From the NCBI RefSeq assembly GCF_002944315.1, contig NZ_CP024311.1, positions 906,501-970,500 of the forward strand: a stretch of DNA of 64,000 bases, given 5' to 3'. The DNA comes from Rhizobium sp. NXC24 (GTDB lineage Bacteria > Pseudomonadota > Alphaproteobacteria > Rhizobiales > Rhizobiaceae). Below are positions 49,253-56,984 of the stretch, one piece after another (position 1 is the stretch's first letter; every line of letters starts with the position of its first letter). Both the position numbers and the translations under genes were made by a program. The notes below the pieces were generated by a model. That model ran no database searches. It worked only from the letters and a program-made list of their open reading frames with translations, and was not told where the DNA came from.

Positions 49253-49598
49253 GCCTTAACCCTACACCCTTTACCGGAGTAGCATACCGAGGGCCGACCT
49301 TTTGCTCAAGCTACGGTTGAGGTTGGTTTGTGTTGTATGCCGCTGACCACCCCGCCCCGTGATCTTGGTTTGGCTGTAGAACCTCACCGTATGGCGGCTT
49401 TCAGGACCGGCGTTAGTACCTGCGAACAGCGACTATGAAGGCGCGAAGCCGTCCTTCTGTGACCGGACCATCTATGTCTGCTTCGAGCCAAAAGCGGTCA
49501 TAGTCGGCACTCACCAAAAAGCCCAAACATCGCAACCCCGCATCTTGCCCCTCAGCCCTTTCCCTCTATGCTGCGCCAAAACAGCTAGGGAGATAAAT
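49253..49598. other. gene-free gap with an inverted repeat
   Basis: About 345 bp between the OLD-family gene and the Dabb gene. I find no intact gene. It contains a perfect 9-bp inverted repeat, CGACTATGA at 49430-49438 and TCATAGTCG at 49498-49506, around 59 bp that include a GTCTGCTTCGAGCC segment. This resembles a remnant of an intergenic or mobile element. Confidence 0.4.
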
Positions 49599-49907
49599 AT
49601 GATCCTGCATTGCGTTTTCCTGCGGCTCAAATCCGCCATGACACAGGATGAGAAAAAGGAGCTTTTCGAATCCGTCGCCGCCTTGCAGCAGGTCATTCCC
49701 GGCATTCTCGATGTCAAATATGGGCCGAATGTCTCGCCGGAGGGGCTGCATGGCGGCTTCGTTGATGGCTTTGTGGTGACGTTCGAGAGCCCTGAAGCGC
49801 GCGACGCCTATCTCGTGCATCCCGAACACGTTGCTGTCGGTGAGCGTCTCGTCTCCTCGACTGACGGCGGCCTCGCCGGCCTGTTGGTCTTTGATCTCAA
49901 TATTTAA
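49599..49907 (+). CDS. Dabb (stress-responsive alpha/beta barrel) family protein
   Basis: A 102-residue dimeric ferredoxin-like barrel domain. The typical pattern is MILHCVFLRLKSAMTQDEKK at the start, then GILDVKYGPNVSPEG, VDGFVVTFESPEARDAYLVHPEH at the end. Function varies in this family and cannot be assigned. The ATG at 49599 follows GGGAGA. Confidence 0.8.
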   Translation: MILHCVFLRLKSAMTQDEKKELFESVAALQQVIPGILDVKYGPNVSPEGLHGGFVDGFVVTFESPEARDAYLVHPEHVAVGERLVSSTDGGLAGLLVFDLNI

Positions 49908-49932
49908 CTAGAGCGACCGGCCCTGATCACGC

Positions 49933-50613
49933 TTACCGGCGGGGCGTGACGATGGTGAGATTCATCTCGGAACGCAGGCGAAAACCCATCGCCTTGTAAA
50001 GCGAGATGGCCGGCGCGTTCGTTGCATATGCATGCAGATAAGCGGTTTCGTTCCTCGCGGAGATCTCGCCGGCAACGAAGCGGAAGAGCAGGGTGCCGAG
50101 GCCGCGTCCCCGAAAATCGGGATGGGTGCAAAGGCCGCTGAGTTCGGCAAAACCGGGCTGGCGCATGCGCTGGCCGGCCATGGCGATGAGCCGGCCCTCA
50201 ATCTTGATGCCCCAAAAGGTGCCGAGGCTTTGGGCGCGCAGGGTAAAGGGACCGGGCTTGGTCAGCGTGGCCAAGGCGAGCATCTCAGGTGCATCGGCTT
50301 CCGTTAGCGACTCGATCCTGCTGTCCGAGATCCGCTGATAAGGCCGTTCGGGGATCATCTGCACCAGCTTGCCTTCAGAGACGACCGTCAGTCTCGGCGG
50401 GATTGCGATGGGATTGGCTTCGACGAGCGCCATGGCCTCGTCAGCGGCCGGCAGATTTTCCAGAGCCTCGAGGCTTTCCGCCGTATCATCGGCGGGGGCT
50501 GCGAAGGGCACGATGGAGGGCGGATAGCGGCGGGCGCGCTCGTTGCCTTCCGCCAGTGTCGCATGGGCAGTTCGAAGGGCGTTCCAGGCCGGGCGGTCGA
50601 GAATATGGCTCAT
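49933..50613 (-). CDS. GNAT family N-acetyltransferase
   Basis: A 226-residue protein whose C-terminal half is a GNAT domain. The acetyl-CoA loop is HPDFRGRGLGTLLFRFVAG, with upstream strand FAELSGLCTHP and C-terminal YATNAPAISLYKAMGFRLRSE. The N-terminal 90 residues are not recognised. It overlaps the upstream MarR-type regulator by 4 bp, so the two are translationally coupled and the regulator may control its own acetyltransferase. Confidence 0.85.
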   Translation of the reverse strand: MSHILDRPAWNALRTAHATLAEGNERARRYPPSIVPFAAPADDTAESLEALENLPAADEAMALVEANPIAIPPRLTVVSEGKLVQMIPERPYQRISDSRIESLTEADAPEMLALATLTKPGPFTLRAQSLGTFWGIKIEGRLIAMAGQRMRQPGFAELSGLCTHPDFRGRGLGTLLFRFVAGEISARNETAYLHAYATNAPAISLYKAMGFRLRSEMNLTIVTPRR

Positions 50614-51104
50614 GGTTTCTGCTCCTTGTCGAGTTTGCCTCGACGGGCAAGCGGCGCTTCGGCAAGCCCGTTCTCGATTGCAGTAAGCTGTTCCAGGATC
50701 GGCCCGGAACTCTCGCCGCAGAGCTCGATGACAGCCTGTTCGATGCGCGGCCAGACTGATCGTTTCGAGTAATCGACGAGTTCCTGTCCTTCCGGTGTTA
50801 GGGAAACCAGTCTTCGGCGCTGATCCTCGGGTGAGGCCTGCATGTCGACGTAACCCAGTTCCAGAAGCTGCGAGACGGTCCGCGTGGCCCCTGGCTGGGT
50901 GATGCCGACAGCCTGGGCAAGCTCACCGATGGTAAGCGGGCCGGCGCGGTCGATCGCCGCGAGGAAAGGATATTGGGCGGATTGGAGGGAGACGCCGAGC
51001 TCTCCCATAATCTGCTGGGTATCGGCCTGAAGGCGCTCGCCGATGCGGCGAAAGCGGCTGCCGAGGCAGAGGAAACCCAGCGATTTCACGATATCTTCAG
51101 CCAC
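50610..51104 (-). CDS. MarR family transcriptional regulator
   Basis: A 164-residue winged-helix regulator. The DNA-binding core reads LTIGELAQAVGITQPGATRTVSQLLELGYV followed by the wing DQRRRLVSLTPEGQELVD. I place the start at the GTG at 51104 (MAEDIVKSLGFLC) because AGGA lies at good distance and the frame upstream to 51158 runs through a palindromic operator-like sequence. It forms an operon with the GNAT gene and probably represses it. Confidence 0.85.
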   Translation of the reverse strand: MAEDIVKSLGFLCLGSRFRRIGERLQADTQQIMGELGVSLQSAQYPFLAAIDRAGPLTIGELAQAVGITQPGATRTVSQLLELGYVDMQASPEDQRRRLVSLTPEGQELVDYSKRSVWPRIEQAVIELCGESSGPILEQLTAIENGLAEAPLARRGKLDKEQKP

Positions 51105-51127
51105 GCCGCATTCCTGCTTCAATTTAC

Positions 51128-51144
51128 ATAACTGGTTATATAAC
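51128..51144. promoter_or_regulatory. candidate MarR autoregulatory operator
   Basis: The AT-rich sequence ATAACTGGTTATATAAC contains two overlapping palindromes: ATAAC-TG-GTTAT and the perfect GTTATATAAC. It lies 24-40 bp upstream of the GTG start of the MarR-type gene, where self-repression by this family is usual. Confidence 0.5.
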
Positions 51145-51256
51145 TTCTTATGAAACAATGGTCAAGCGGCGCGTCCCCGACCTGCTGGTCTTCGCTCTCG
51201 ATCTTTGAATGAAAAGGCCGCAGGCAAATGCCTGCAGCCATGCTCGTCCTGCTGTC

Positions 51257-52159
51257 TCAGCTCGATTTCGCCATCGCCGCGGCGAGTTGATCAACGTTAT
51301 AACGGAACATTTTTTCATATGTCGGAGCCGGCCCATTGGCCTTGGAGAGGGCCTCGACGTAGAGTTCGCCGCCGGGCTGCGCGCCGGTGGCCTTGGCGAC
51401 CTGCTTGACCAGGCGCGGATCATTCGAATTCTCGAAGAAATAGGTCATCACATGTTCGGTCCTGATCTGCTCGATCAGCTTGGCGACGCCGGCGGCCGAG
51501 GCTTCGGTCTCGGTCGAGACGCCGAGCGGCGACAGGAAGGTGACGTTGTATTCACGCCCGAAATAGCCGAACGCGTCGTGGCTGGTCAGGATCTTACGGC
51601 GATCCTCTGCAATCTTGTCGAACTTGCTGTGCGCATAGGCGTCGAGATCCGTCAGTGTCTTGGTATAGCGCTCAGCATTGGCCTTGAAATCGGCGGCGTC
51701 GGCCGGATCGGCGGCGGATAGCGCCTTTTCGATATTGGCGACCCAGATCTTCACATTGACCGGGCTGTTCCAGACATGCGGATCGGTGACGGTCTTGCCG
51801 TCGTCGACCATGGTGCGGGTATTGATGCCGTCAGAGGCGACGATCGGCGTGCCCTTGTAGCCGGAAGCCTTGATCAACCGATCCATCCAACCTTCCAGAC
51901 CTTCGCCGCTGACGAAGGTGACCTTGGCGGCATTGAGCCTCTTGGCGTCGGTTGGTGAAGGCTCGAATTCATGGGGATCGCCGTTCGGGCCGACAAGGCT
52001 CGACACCTTCACATGCTCGCCGCCAACCTGCTTGACGACATCGGCAAGCACGGTGAAGGAGGCGACGACATCCAAGGTTTCCGCCGAAGCGGGCGCCGCT
52101 ATGCCGAAGGCGATGAAGGCCGGCAGCGCAGCGGAGAGAAGCAGTCTGTGTCTGGTCAC
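51257..52159 (-). CDS. aztC: zinc/manganese ABC transporter substrate-binding protein (AztC/ZnuA-like)
   Basis: A 300-residue cluster A-I periplasmic metal-binding protein with a signal peptide (LLLSAALPAFIAFGIAAPASA). Metal ligands are visible in PNGDPHEFEPSP, VTDPHVWNSP, TSHDAFGYFG and the acidic ENSNDPRL. The long His-rich loop of ZnuA is absent, which, with the gene order ATPase-permease-binding protein, favours AztC over classical ZnuA. Manganese cannot be excluded. The GTG start at 52159 follows AAGGAG. It is the last gene of a four-gene operon. Confidence 0.85.
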   Translation of the reverse strand: MTRHRLLLSAALPAFIAFGIAAPASAETLDVVASFTVLADVVKQVGGEHVKVSSLVGPNGDPHEFEPSPTDAKRLNAAKVTFVSGEGLEGWMDRLIKASGYKGTPIVASDGINTRTMVDDGKTVTDPHVWNSPVNVKIWVANIEKALSAADPADAADFKANAERYTKTLTDLDAYAHSKFDKIAEDRRKILTSHDAFGYFGREYNVTFLSPLGVSTETEASAAGVAKLIEQIRTEHVMTYFFENSNDPRLVKQVAKATGAQPGGELYVEALSKANGPAPTYEKMFRYNVDQLAAAMAKSS

Positions 52160-52179
52160 GATAATCTCCTTGATCGAAA

Positions 52180-53052
52180 TTAGCCCCTGAGATGGGGACG
52201 GGGAATAAACCGGCGGGCGAGGCCCGAGGGTGCGAAGAGAATGGAAAAGCCGTAGATCAGGCTCGCCGTGATGATGATGGTCGGGCCGGAAGCGAATTCG
52301 AGGTGATAGGAGGCGATGAGCCCGATATAGCCCGACGCGGTCGCGGTTGCCGCTGCGATCGCCATCATCGCCGGCAGGCTGCGCGACCAAAGCTGCGCGA
52401 TCGCCGCCGGCAGCATCATCAGCCCGACCGCCATCAGCGTGCCGAGTGCCTGGAAGCTGGCGACGAGATTGAGCACCACCAGCAGCAGAAAGAGGAAATG
52501 ATAGACCGCTCCCCGGCCACCGACGGCGCGGAGAAAGCCGGGATCGAAGCATTCCACCACCAATGGCCGATAGATGACGGCGAGCGCCAGGAGCGTCACC
52601 GTGGTGATCGCGCCGATTTGGTAGAGGGCAGGGGCGTCGATCGCGAGGATGGTGCCGAAGAGCACATGCAGAAGATCGATATTGGAGCCGCGCAGCGATA
52701 CGATGAGCACACCGAGCGCGAGCGACGTCAGATAGAAGCTGGCGAAACTCGCATCCTCCTGCAGCACCGTCATGCGGCTGACGAGCCCCGAGAGCAGCGC
52801 CACCGACAGGCCGGCAACAAGCCCCCCGAGACCCATGGCCGTCAGCGACAGCGAGCCGGCAATCAGATAGCCGATGGCCGCCCCCGGTAGTACGGCATGG
52901 CTCATGGCGTCGCCCATCAGGCTCATCCGCCGGAGCATCAGGAAGACGCCGATCGGTCCGGAGCCGAGCCCGAGGCAAAGGCAGGCGACGAGCGCGCGCC
53001 GCATGAAACCGTAATCGGCAAAGGGCGCGAGGAAGATGTCATAGGCCGTCAT
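52180..53052 (-). CDS. aztB: metal ABC transporter permease (AztB/ZnuB-like)
   Basis: A 290-residue ABC-3 family permease with about eight hydrophobic helices. Landmarks are LMLRRMSLMGDAMSHAVLPGAAIGYL, the usual segment after helix 1, and LLVVLNLVASFQALGTLMAVGLMMLPAAIA. The ATG at 53052 overlaps the ATPase stop by 4 bp. It forms the membrane channel of the metal importer. Confidence 0.9.
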   Translation of the reverse strand: MTAYDIFLAPFADYGFMRRALVACLCLGLGSGPIGVFLMLRRMSLMGDAMSHAVLPGAAIGYLIAGSLSLTAMGLGGLVAGLSVALLSGLVSRMTVLQEDASFASFYLTSLALGVLIVSLRGSNIDLLHVLFGTILAIDAPALYQIGAITTVTLLALAVIYRPLVVECFDPGFLRAVGGRGAVYHFLFLLLVVLNLVASFQALGTLMAVGLMMLPAAIAQLWSRSLPAMMAIAAATATASGYIGLIASYHLEFASGPTIIITASLIYGFSILFAPSGLARRFIPRPHLRG

Positions 53053-53831
53053 TCGGCCGGCTCCCGCTTCGCTAACCCCCGATGGGTAGGCGCCCGTTCC
53101 GGCAAGCAGTCTCCGGCGTCCTCGTCCCAACGCTCCGCCATGGCCCGCGCCTTGATGAGATTATCGGAGCTCATCACATCCTCTGTCCGGCCCCAACCGA
53201 CGAGTTCACGGGCGATCAGCAGCGTCTCCGGAAAATGCGCGCGCACCTGATCGAAATCATGCAGCACCGCAATCACCGTGCGCCCGTCACTGTGCCAACG
53301 TAAGACAATATCGAGCAGGTCGCGTGTCGTGCGCTGGTCTATGGCGGTAAAGGGCTCGTCGAGAAGGATGACGCGGGCATCTTGCAGCAGCAGCCGCGCA
53401 AAAAGTACGCGCTGGAATTGCCCGGCCGAGAGTGAGCCGATGTGCCGACGCTCGAAGCCCGCCAGGCCCACGACCGCCAGCGCATCACGGGCACGCTCGG
53501 CATCCGCGTGTGAGAAACGCCTGAAGGCGCCGGAATTTTTCCAGGCGCCGAGCATGATGGTATCGGCCACCGAGATCGGAAAACGTCTGACGATATCGGC
53601 CGCCTGCGGCAGATAGCCGAAATCATTGCGCGTCAGCGCGCCGCGATCGATCGAGCCTTCCGCCGGTCTCAATTCGCCGATGATCGCCTTCAGGAGCGTC
53701 GACTTGCCCGCCCCGTTCGGTCCGGCAATCGCCGTCAGGCTGCCGGCCTGGAAGGCACCAGAAACGTGATGCACGGCTGGATGGCGTTCATAGGTGACGG
53801 TGAGGTTGTCGAGACGGATCTGAGCACTCAT
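53049..53831 (-). CDS. aztA: metal ABC transporter ATP-binding protein (AztA/ZnuC-like)
   Basis: A 260-residue ABC ATPase. Walker A is GPNGAGKST, the Q-loop region is FGYLPQAADI, the signature is LSAGQFQRVLFARLL, Walker B is VILLDEPFTAID and the switch His is in VIAVLHDFDQV. The ATG at 53831 overlaps the stop codon of a 42-codon gene upstream. With aztB and aztC it makes a complete importer. Confidence 0.9.
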   Translation of the reverse strand: MSAQIRLDNLTVTYERHPAVHHVSGAFQAGSLTAIAGPNGAGKSTLLKAIIGELRPAEGSIDRGALTRNDFGYLPQAADIVRRFPISVADTIMLGAWKNSGAFRRFSHADAERARDALAVVGLAGFERRHIGSLSAGQFQRVLFARLLLQDARVILLDEPFTAIDQRTTRDLLDIVLRWHSDGRTVIAVLHDFDQVRAHFPETLLIARELVGWGRTEDVMSSDNLIKARAMAERWDEDAGDCLPERAPTHRGLAKREPAE

Positions 53832-53956
53832 GCCAACGCCACCGCCCAGCCGATCGTGGCCCAGAGAATTGCGATGCCGATTGCAACGAAGGCGAGGCGC
53901 ATCAAGGCCGACCGCCCGATCAGGGATGCGGCGAAGGGATTGTTGTTAAAGGGCAT
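53828..53956 (-). CDS. 42-residue single-span membrane protein heading the zinc operon
   Basis: A short gene with ATG at 53956, whose stop overlaps the start of the ABC ATPase gene by 4 bp. The product begins MPFNNNPFAASLIGRSALMR and continues into one hydrophobic helix (about residues 20-41). The purine-rich GGAAACC lies just upstream. It sits 12 bp downstream of a Zur-box-like palindrome, so it is probably the first gene of the zinc-regulated transcript. I know of no named function. Confidence 0.65.
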   Translation of the reverse strand: MPFNNNPFAASLIGRSALMRLAFVAIGIAILWATIGWAVALA

Positions 53957-53968
53957 GGGTGGTTTCCA

Positions 53969-53984
53969 TAATGTAATAACATTA
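53969..53984 (-). promoter_or_regulatory. Zur-box-like palindrome upstream of the metal transporter operon
   Basis: The sequence TAATGTAATAACATTA has perfect 6-bp arms, TAATGT and ACATTA, around AATA. AT-rich palindromes of this shape are bound by Fur-family zinc regulators in alphaproteobacteria. Its place directly before the first gene of a zinc-type importer operon supports repression by Zur in zinc-replete cells. I compare with the consensus only from memory. Confidence 0.65.
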
Positions 53985-54064
53985 CGCTTGTAAAGGGCAG
54001 AATGCGGCGAAAAAGAGGCGGGTGGTGAGCATATGTCATTCATCGCTGGCAAACGTGTTGCGAT

Positions 54065-54094
54065 TTGCACCGATGCAGCCGAATGCTATATACT
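54065..54094 (+). promoter_or_regulatory. candidate sigma-70-type promoter of the second parDE module
   Basis: TTGCAC (54065-54070) and TATACT (54089-54094) are spaced by 18 bp and lie about 54 bp before the antitoxin start codon. The region is AT-rich. This is a plausible housekeeping promoter, not proven. Confidence 0.4.
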
Positions 54095-54147
54095 GCGCAT
54101 TATGTGTTATCTGGCTAAGGACCGAAACTGCAAGAAGGATGATCCCT

Positions 54148-54393
54148 ATGAACGTCTCGATTGGTGATCGTTGGGAAAAGTTCATCGAAAAAACAGTCGA
54201 AGAAGGGCGCTACAGCTCTGCCAGCGAGGTCGTCCGTGAAGGTCTCCGTCTTGTAGAGGAGCGTGAGGCGAAAATCGCATCGTTGCGGCTCACCCTGGAG
54301 GCATCAATTGCGAGCGGGGGCGACATATCTGATGAGGAGCTGGATGCATCGCTGGATGCGGTGGAAGCCCAGCTAAAACAAGAAGGCTATTGA
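54148..54393 (+). CDS. parD: ParD-type antitoxin
   Basis: An 81-residue ribbon-helix-helix antitoxin. The N-terminal MNVSIGDRWEKFIEKTVEEG with YSSASEVVREGLRLVEERE is the classic ParD pattern. The C-terminal third is acidic (DISDEELDASLDAVEAQL) and would bind the toxin. The ATG at 54148 follows an AAGGAT site; the frame upstream is not family-like. The toxin gene begins one base after the stop codon. Confidence 0.87.
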   Translation: MNVSIGDRWEKFIEKTVEEGRYSSASEVVREGLRLVEEREAKIASLRLTLEASIASGGDISDEELDASLDAVEAQLKQEGY

Positions 54394-54394
54394 T

Positions 54395-54703
54395 GTGCCG
54401 CGCATTCGGTATCTAGCGAGCGCCAGAGCCGATTTCGATAGTATCTATCGATATATCAGACAAGAAGGCGGGAGCGCAGAAAGCGCTCGAAATTTTATCG
54501 GCAGACTTCGTGGCAAATGTCGTAATTTGGCAGAGCTACCTGGTCAAATGGGTCGTGCAAGACCGGAATTGCTTACCGATGTTCGCAGTTTTGCATTTCG
54601 CGGCTATGTGATCTTCTTCCGCTACGTGGATGATGTTTTTGAAGTTGTGAACATCATCGAAGGTCATCGAGACCTTGAAAGTCATTTCGACGGGGATCGC
54701 TAG
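54395..54703 (+). CDS. parE: ParE-type toxin
   Basis: A 102-residue RelE/ParE superfamily toxin starting with GTG at 54395. The opening YLASARADFDSIYRYIRQEGG, the core RPELLTDVRSFAFRGYVIFFRY and the C-terminal VVNIIEGHRDL are typical. It differs clearly from the ParE at 1.2 kb, so the two modules are not recent duplicates. The pair is more AT-rich than its neighbours. Confidence 0.87.
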   Translation: MPRIRYLASARADFDSIYRYIRQEGGSAESARNFIGRLRGKCRNLAELPGQMGRARPELLTDVRSFAFRGYVIFFRYVDDVFEVVNIIEGHRDLESHFDGDR

Positions 54704-54710
54704 TGCGAAC

Positions 54711-54742
54711 AAAGGGCGCCCGCATGGCGCCCTTTGTTTTTT
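54711..54742 (+). terminator. intrinsic terminator of the parDE module
   Basis: A perfect 10-bp stem AAAGGGCGCC / GGCGCCCTTT with loop CGCAT is followed by GTTTTTT. It lies 8 bp after the parE stop and directly before the end of the convergent peroxiredoxin gene. Confidence 0.92.
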
Positions 54743-54745
54743 CGT

Positions 54746-55231
54746 TTAAAGCTGCCCGATCATCGCTGCGGCACCCGACACGGTTGCCTGGCCGGGGCTT
54801 TCCTCGATGTTGAGCGTCTTCACCACGCCGTCTTCCACCAGCATAGAATAGCGCTTCGAGCGGACGCCGAGGCCGCCGGCGGAAAGGTCGATATCGAGGC
54901 CGAGCGCCTTGGCGAAAGAGGCGTTCCAGTCGGCGAGGAAGTGGATTTTCCCCATGCCGCCGGAGGATTGCGCCCACGCGCCCATGACATGCCAATCGTT
55001 AACGGCAACGACAGCGATGTCGTCGACGCCCTTTGCGAGGATAGCATCACGGTTTTCCAGATAGCCCGGCAGATGGTTCAGCGAGCAGGTCGGCGTAAAG
55101 GCACCGGGGACGGCGAAAAGCACGACACGCTTGCCGGCAAAAAGCTGTTCGGTGGTCAGTTCCACCGGGCCGTCGGCGGTCTTTTCCTTGAAGGTGGCGG
55201 CAGGCAGTTTATCGCCGATAGCGATGGTCAT
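54746..55231 (-). CDS. peroxiredoxin (Prx5 type)
   Basis: A 161-residue thiol peroxidase of the peroxiredoxin-5 class. The peroxidatic Cys is in VPGAFTPTCSLNHLPGY, with the conserved ILAKGVDDIAVVAVNDWHVMGAW following. No resolving Cys of the typical position is obvious, so it probably uses glutathione or glutaredoxin. It reduces hydrogen peroxide and organic peroxides in the cytoplasm. Confidence 0.92.
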   Translation of the reverse strand: MTIAIGDKLPAATFKEKTADGPVELTTEQLFAGKRVVLFAVPGAFTPTCSLNHLPGYLENRDAILAKGVDDIAVVAVNDWHVMGAWAQSSGGMGKIHFLADWNASFAKALGLDIDLSAGGLGVRSKRYSMLVEDGVVKTLNIEESPGQATVSGAAAMIGQL

Positions 55232-55257
55232 GGCACTCTCCTTGGGGTCGCAATTTA

Positions 55258-55277
55258 GGGCGGCTGAACCGCCGCCC
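55258..55277 (-). terminator. hairpin between DsbD-alpha-like gene and peroxiredoxin gene
   Basis: A 7-bp GC stem (GGGCGGC / GCCGCCC) with a 6-base loop lies in the 84-bp gap between the two minus-strand genes. The tail toward the peroxiredoxin is AT-rich (TAAATTG) but lacks a T-run, so termination is uncertain. Confidence 0.45.
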
Positions 55278-55315
55278 TTTGAGTGAAAATGGTCGGGCGA
55301 AACTATAGATCCGCG

Positions 55316-56143
55316 CTATTCGAACGCAAGCGTGGTTTCCATGGCGCGTTCACCGTCGATGACGAGGATGCCCCAGCTTTTGCCTTTAATATCGTAATTC
55401 TTCGGAAGCTTGCCGATCGCGATGTCGGTCGCAAAAGTCCTGCCGTCGCGTGTGCCGTTGGCCTGTTTGAAAAAGACATACCCGGACGGGCCGGTGACAT
55501 AGATCAATGGAGTGCTTCCTGTTGCCTCCGGCAGCGTCAGGCGCAGTGAAAGAGTTTTTGCATCGGGCGAAAGTTGGTGATTTTCGACGGCAAAATCCGA
55601 GGAAGGAGCCTGCGGCAGCGACGCATCGGCGGCATCCAACAGGGCTTGTTCGTGCGGCGTCGATTGGCCGGCAGCCGATAACGGCAGAGAGAATTGGGTC
55701 TGGAAGGGAATACAGATGTCCTTGCAGAGTCCGATGAAGGCGGTGAGGTTGAGTGTCACCGGCTGTTTGCCGTTGACACGGAAATCGAGCGGCAATGTCA
55801 CCGGCTCATCATAGCCGATTTCCTGGATCTTGCCGACGACGATCGGTTTGGGCGTTGGGTAGCTGGTTTTTTCCAGCGTAATGCCGCCATCGGGCGCCGG
55901 GTTTACCTGCGGCGCAATTCCGCTTTCGCCGGGTTCGCGCCAATAGGTGATCCAGCCGGGTGCAGGCTCGATCTGCAGAGCAGCACGGATATGGCCCTGA
56001 GCATCCGGCGCCAGCGCCACCAACCGCATGCGCCCGCCCTCGTTGTTTGCCCAGTCGCTCATGGCGGCATGGGCGGTGCCGTCGGTCAGCGTTGCGGCGG
56101 TCAGCATTGTCAACAATGGGATAAAAGAGAGTTTTCCGGTCAT
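55316..56143 (-). CDS. orphan DsbD N-terminal (alpha) domain periplasmic protein
   Basis: A 275-residue exported protein with a signal peptide (LSFIPLLTMLTAATLTDGTAHA). The body matches the DsbD N-terminal disulfide-reductase domain: ALQIEPAPGWITYWREPGESG, then YPTPKPIVVGKIQEIGYDEP, and the Cys pair in GLCKDICIPFQTQF. The membrane and C-terminal thioredoxin domains of full DsbD are missing, so it is either a stand-alone partner of a CcdA-like protein elsewhere or a receiver in another thiol pathway. The start at 56143 is chosen for the signal peptide. Confidence 0.83.
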   Translation of the reverse strand: MTGKLSFIPLLTMLTAATLTDGTAHAAMSDWANNEGGRMRLVALAPDAQGHIRAALQIEPAPGWITYWREPGESGIAPQVNPAPDGGITLEKTSYPTPKPIVVGKIQEIGYDEPVTLPLDFRVNGKQPVTLNLTAFIGLCKDICIPFQTQFSLPLSAAGQSTPHEQALLDAADASLPQAPSSDFAVENHQLSPDAKTLSLRLTLPEATGSTPLIYVTGPSGYVFFKQANGTRDGRTFATDIAIGKLPKNYDIKGKSWGILVIDGERAMETTLAFE

Positions 56144-56283
56144 GGAACAAGGATTTACCGGATGGCGCAGGCCTGTGCCAGAACGGCGCGAAAAAGAAAT
56201 GATCATTTTCAGTTGATTGATTTATGACATTGCCCCATCTTCTTTTCGAGGGGCGCAGTTACAGACTGCAGTCAGGAGGTACG

Positions 56284-56889
56284 ATGTCCCTATCGACGCT
56301 GAAGAATAGAAGCGAAAGAGGTTTTCTCGACGGCCAGTTCCTGATTGCCATGCCTGGTATGGAAGACCGGAATTTCAATCGCACAGTGATCTATATCTGT
56401 GCTCATTCCGCCGCCGGCGCCATGGGCTTCGTCATCAATCGTGCGCAGAACCTGACCTTTACCGACGTGCTGCTGCATCTCGAAATGATCAAGGATGACG
56501 ACGCTATTCTTCTGCCGCCGGTCGCCCGTGATTTCCCGATCCAGACCGGGGGCCCGGTCGAAAGCGGCCGCGGCTTCGTCCTGCATTCTGATGACTATAT
56601 CAGCGACAGCAGCATTCCGGTGAGCGACGATATCAGCCTGACGGCGACCTTGGACATCGTGCGCGCCATCTCCAAGGGTGGCGGGCCGCGGCGCGCTACC
56701 ATGCTGCTCGGCTATGCCGGTTGGGGCGCGGGTCAGTTGGAAGCGGAAATCAGCAATAATGGCTGGCTCAACTGCCCGGCCAATGAGGAGCTGATCTTCG
56801 ATCGCAGCCTTGACGATAAGTATGAACGCGCCCTGGCCTTGATGGGCATCAATGCCGCCATGTTGTCGCCGCATGCGGGGCATGCCTGA
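56284..56889 (+). CDS. YqgE/AlgH family protein
   Basis: A 201-residue UPF0301 protein. It has the family opening [23 protein letters not shown] with GAMGFVINR, then [18 protein letters not shown] and [19 protein letters not shown]. Function is not established (AlgH affects alginate regulation in Pseudomonas). The ATG at 56284 follows an ideal CAGGAGG; the frame is open 20 codons further upstream. Confidence 0.92.
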   Translation: MSLSTLKNRSERGFLDGQFLIAMPGMEDRNFNRTVIYICAHSAAGAMGFVINRAQNLTFTDVLLHLEMIKDDDAILLPPVARDFPIQTGGPVESGRGFVLHSDDYISDSSIPVSDDISLTATLDIVRAISKGGGPRRATMLLGYAGWGAGQLEAEISNNGWLNCPANEELIFDRSLDDKYERALALMGINAAMLSPHAGHA

Positions 56890-56906
56890 GCCGTCCACGC
56901 CCTTGT

Positions 56907-56931
56907 GGAACGAAATATTGTTAATGACGTT
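56907..56931 (+). promoter_or_regulatory. EcfG (general stress sigma factor) promoter of the CsbD gene
   Basis: GGAAC (56907-56911) and CGTT (56928-56931) are separated by 16 bp. This is the GGAAC-N16/17-CGTT pattern of alphaproteobacterial EcfG/RpoE2 promoters controlled by PhyR-NepR. It lies 53 bp before the start codon of a csbD-like gene, a family often induced in the general stress response. Confidence 0.75.
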
Positions 56932-56984
56932 TCCTTGTCACCGCACCGACAACTCCGCCGGTGCTGAATGAGGAGGCGTTCGCT

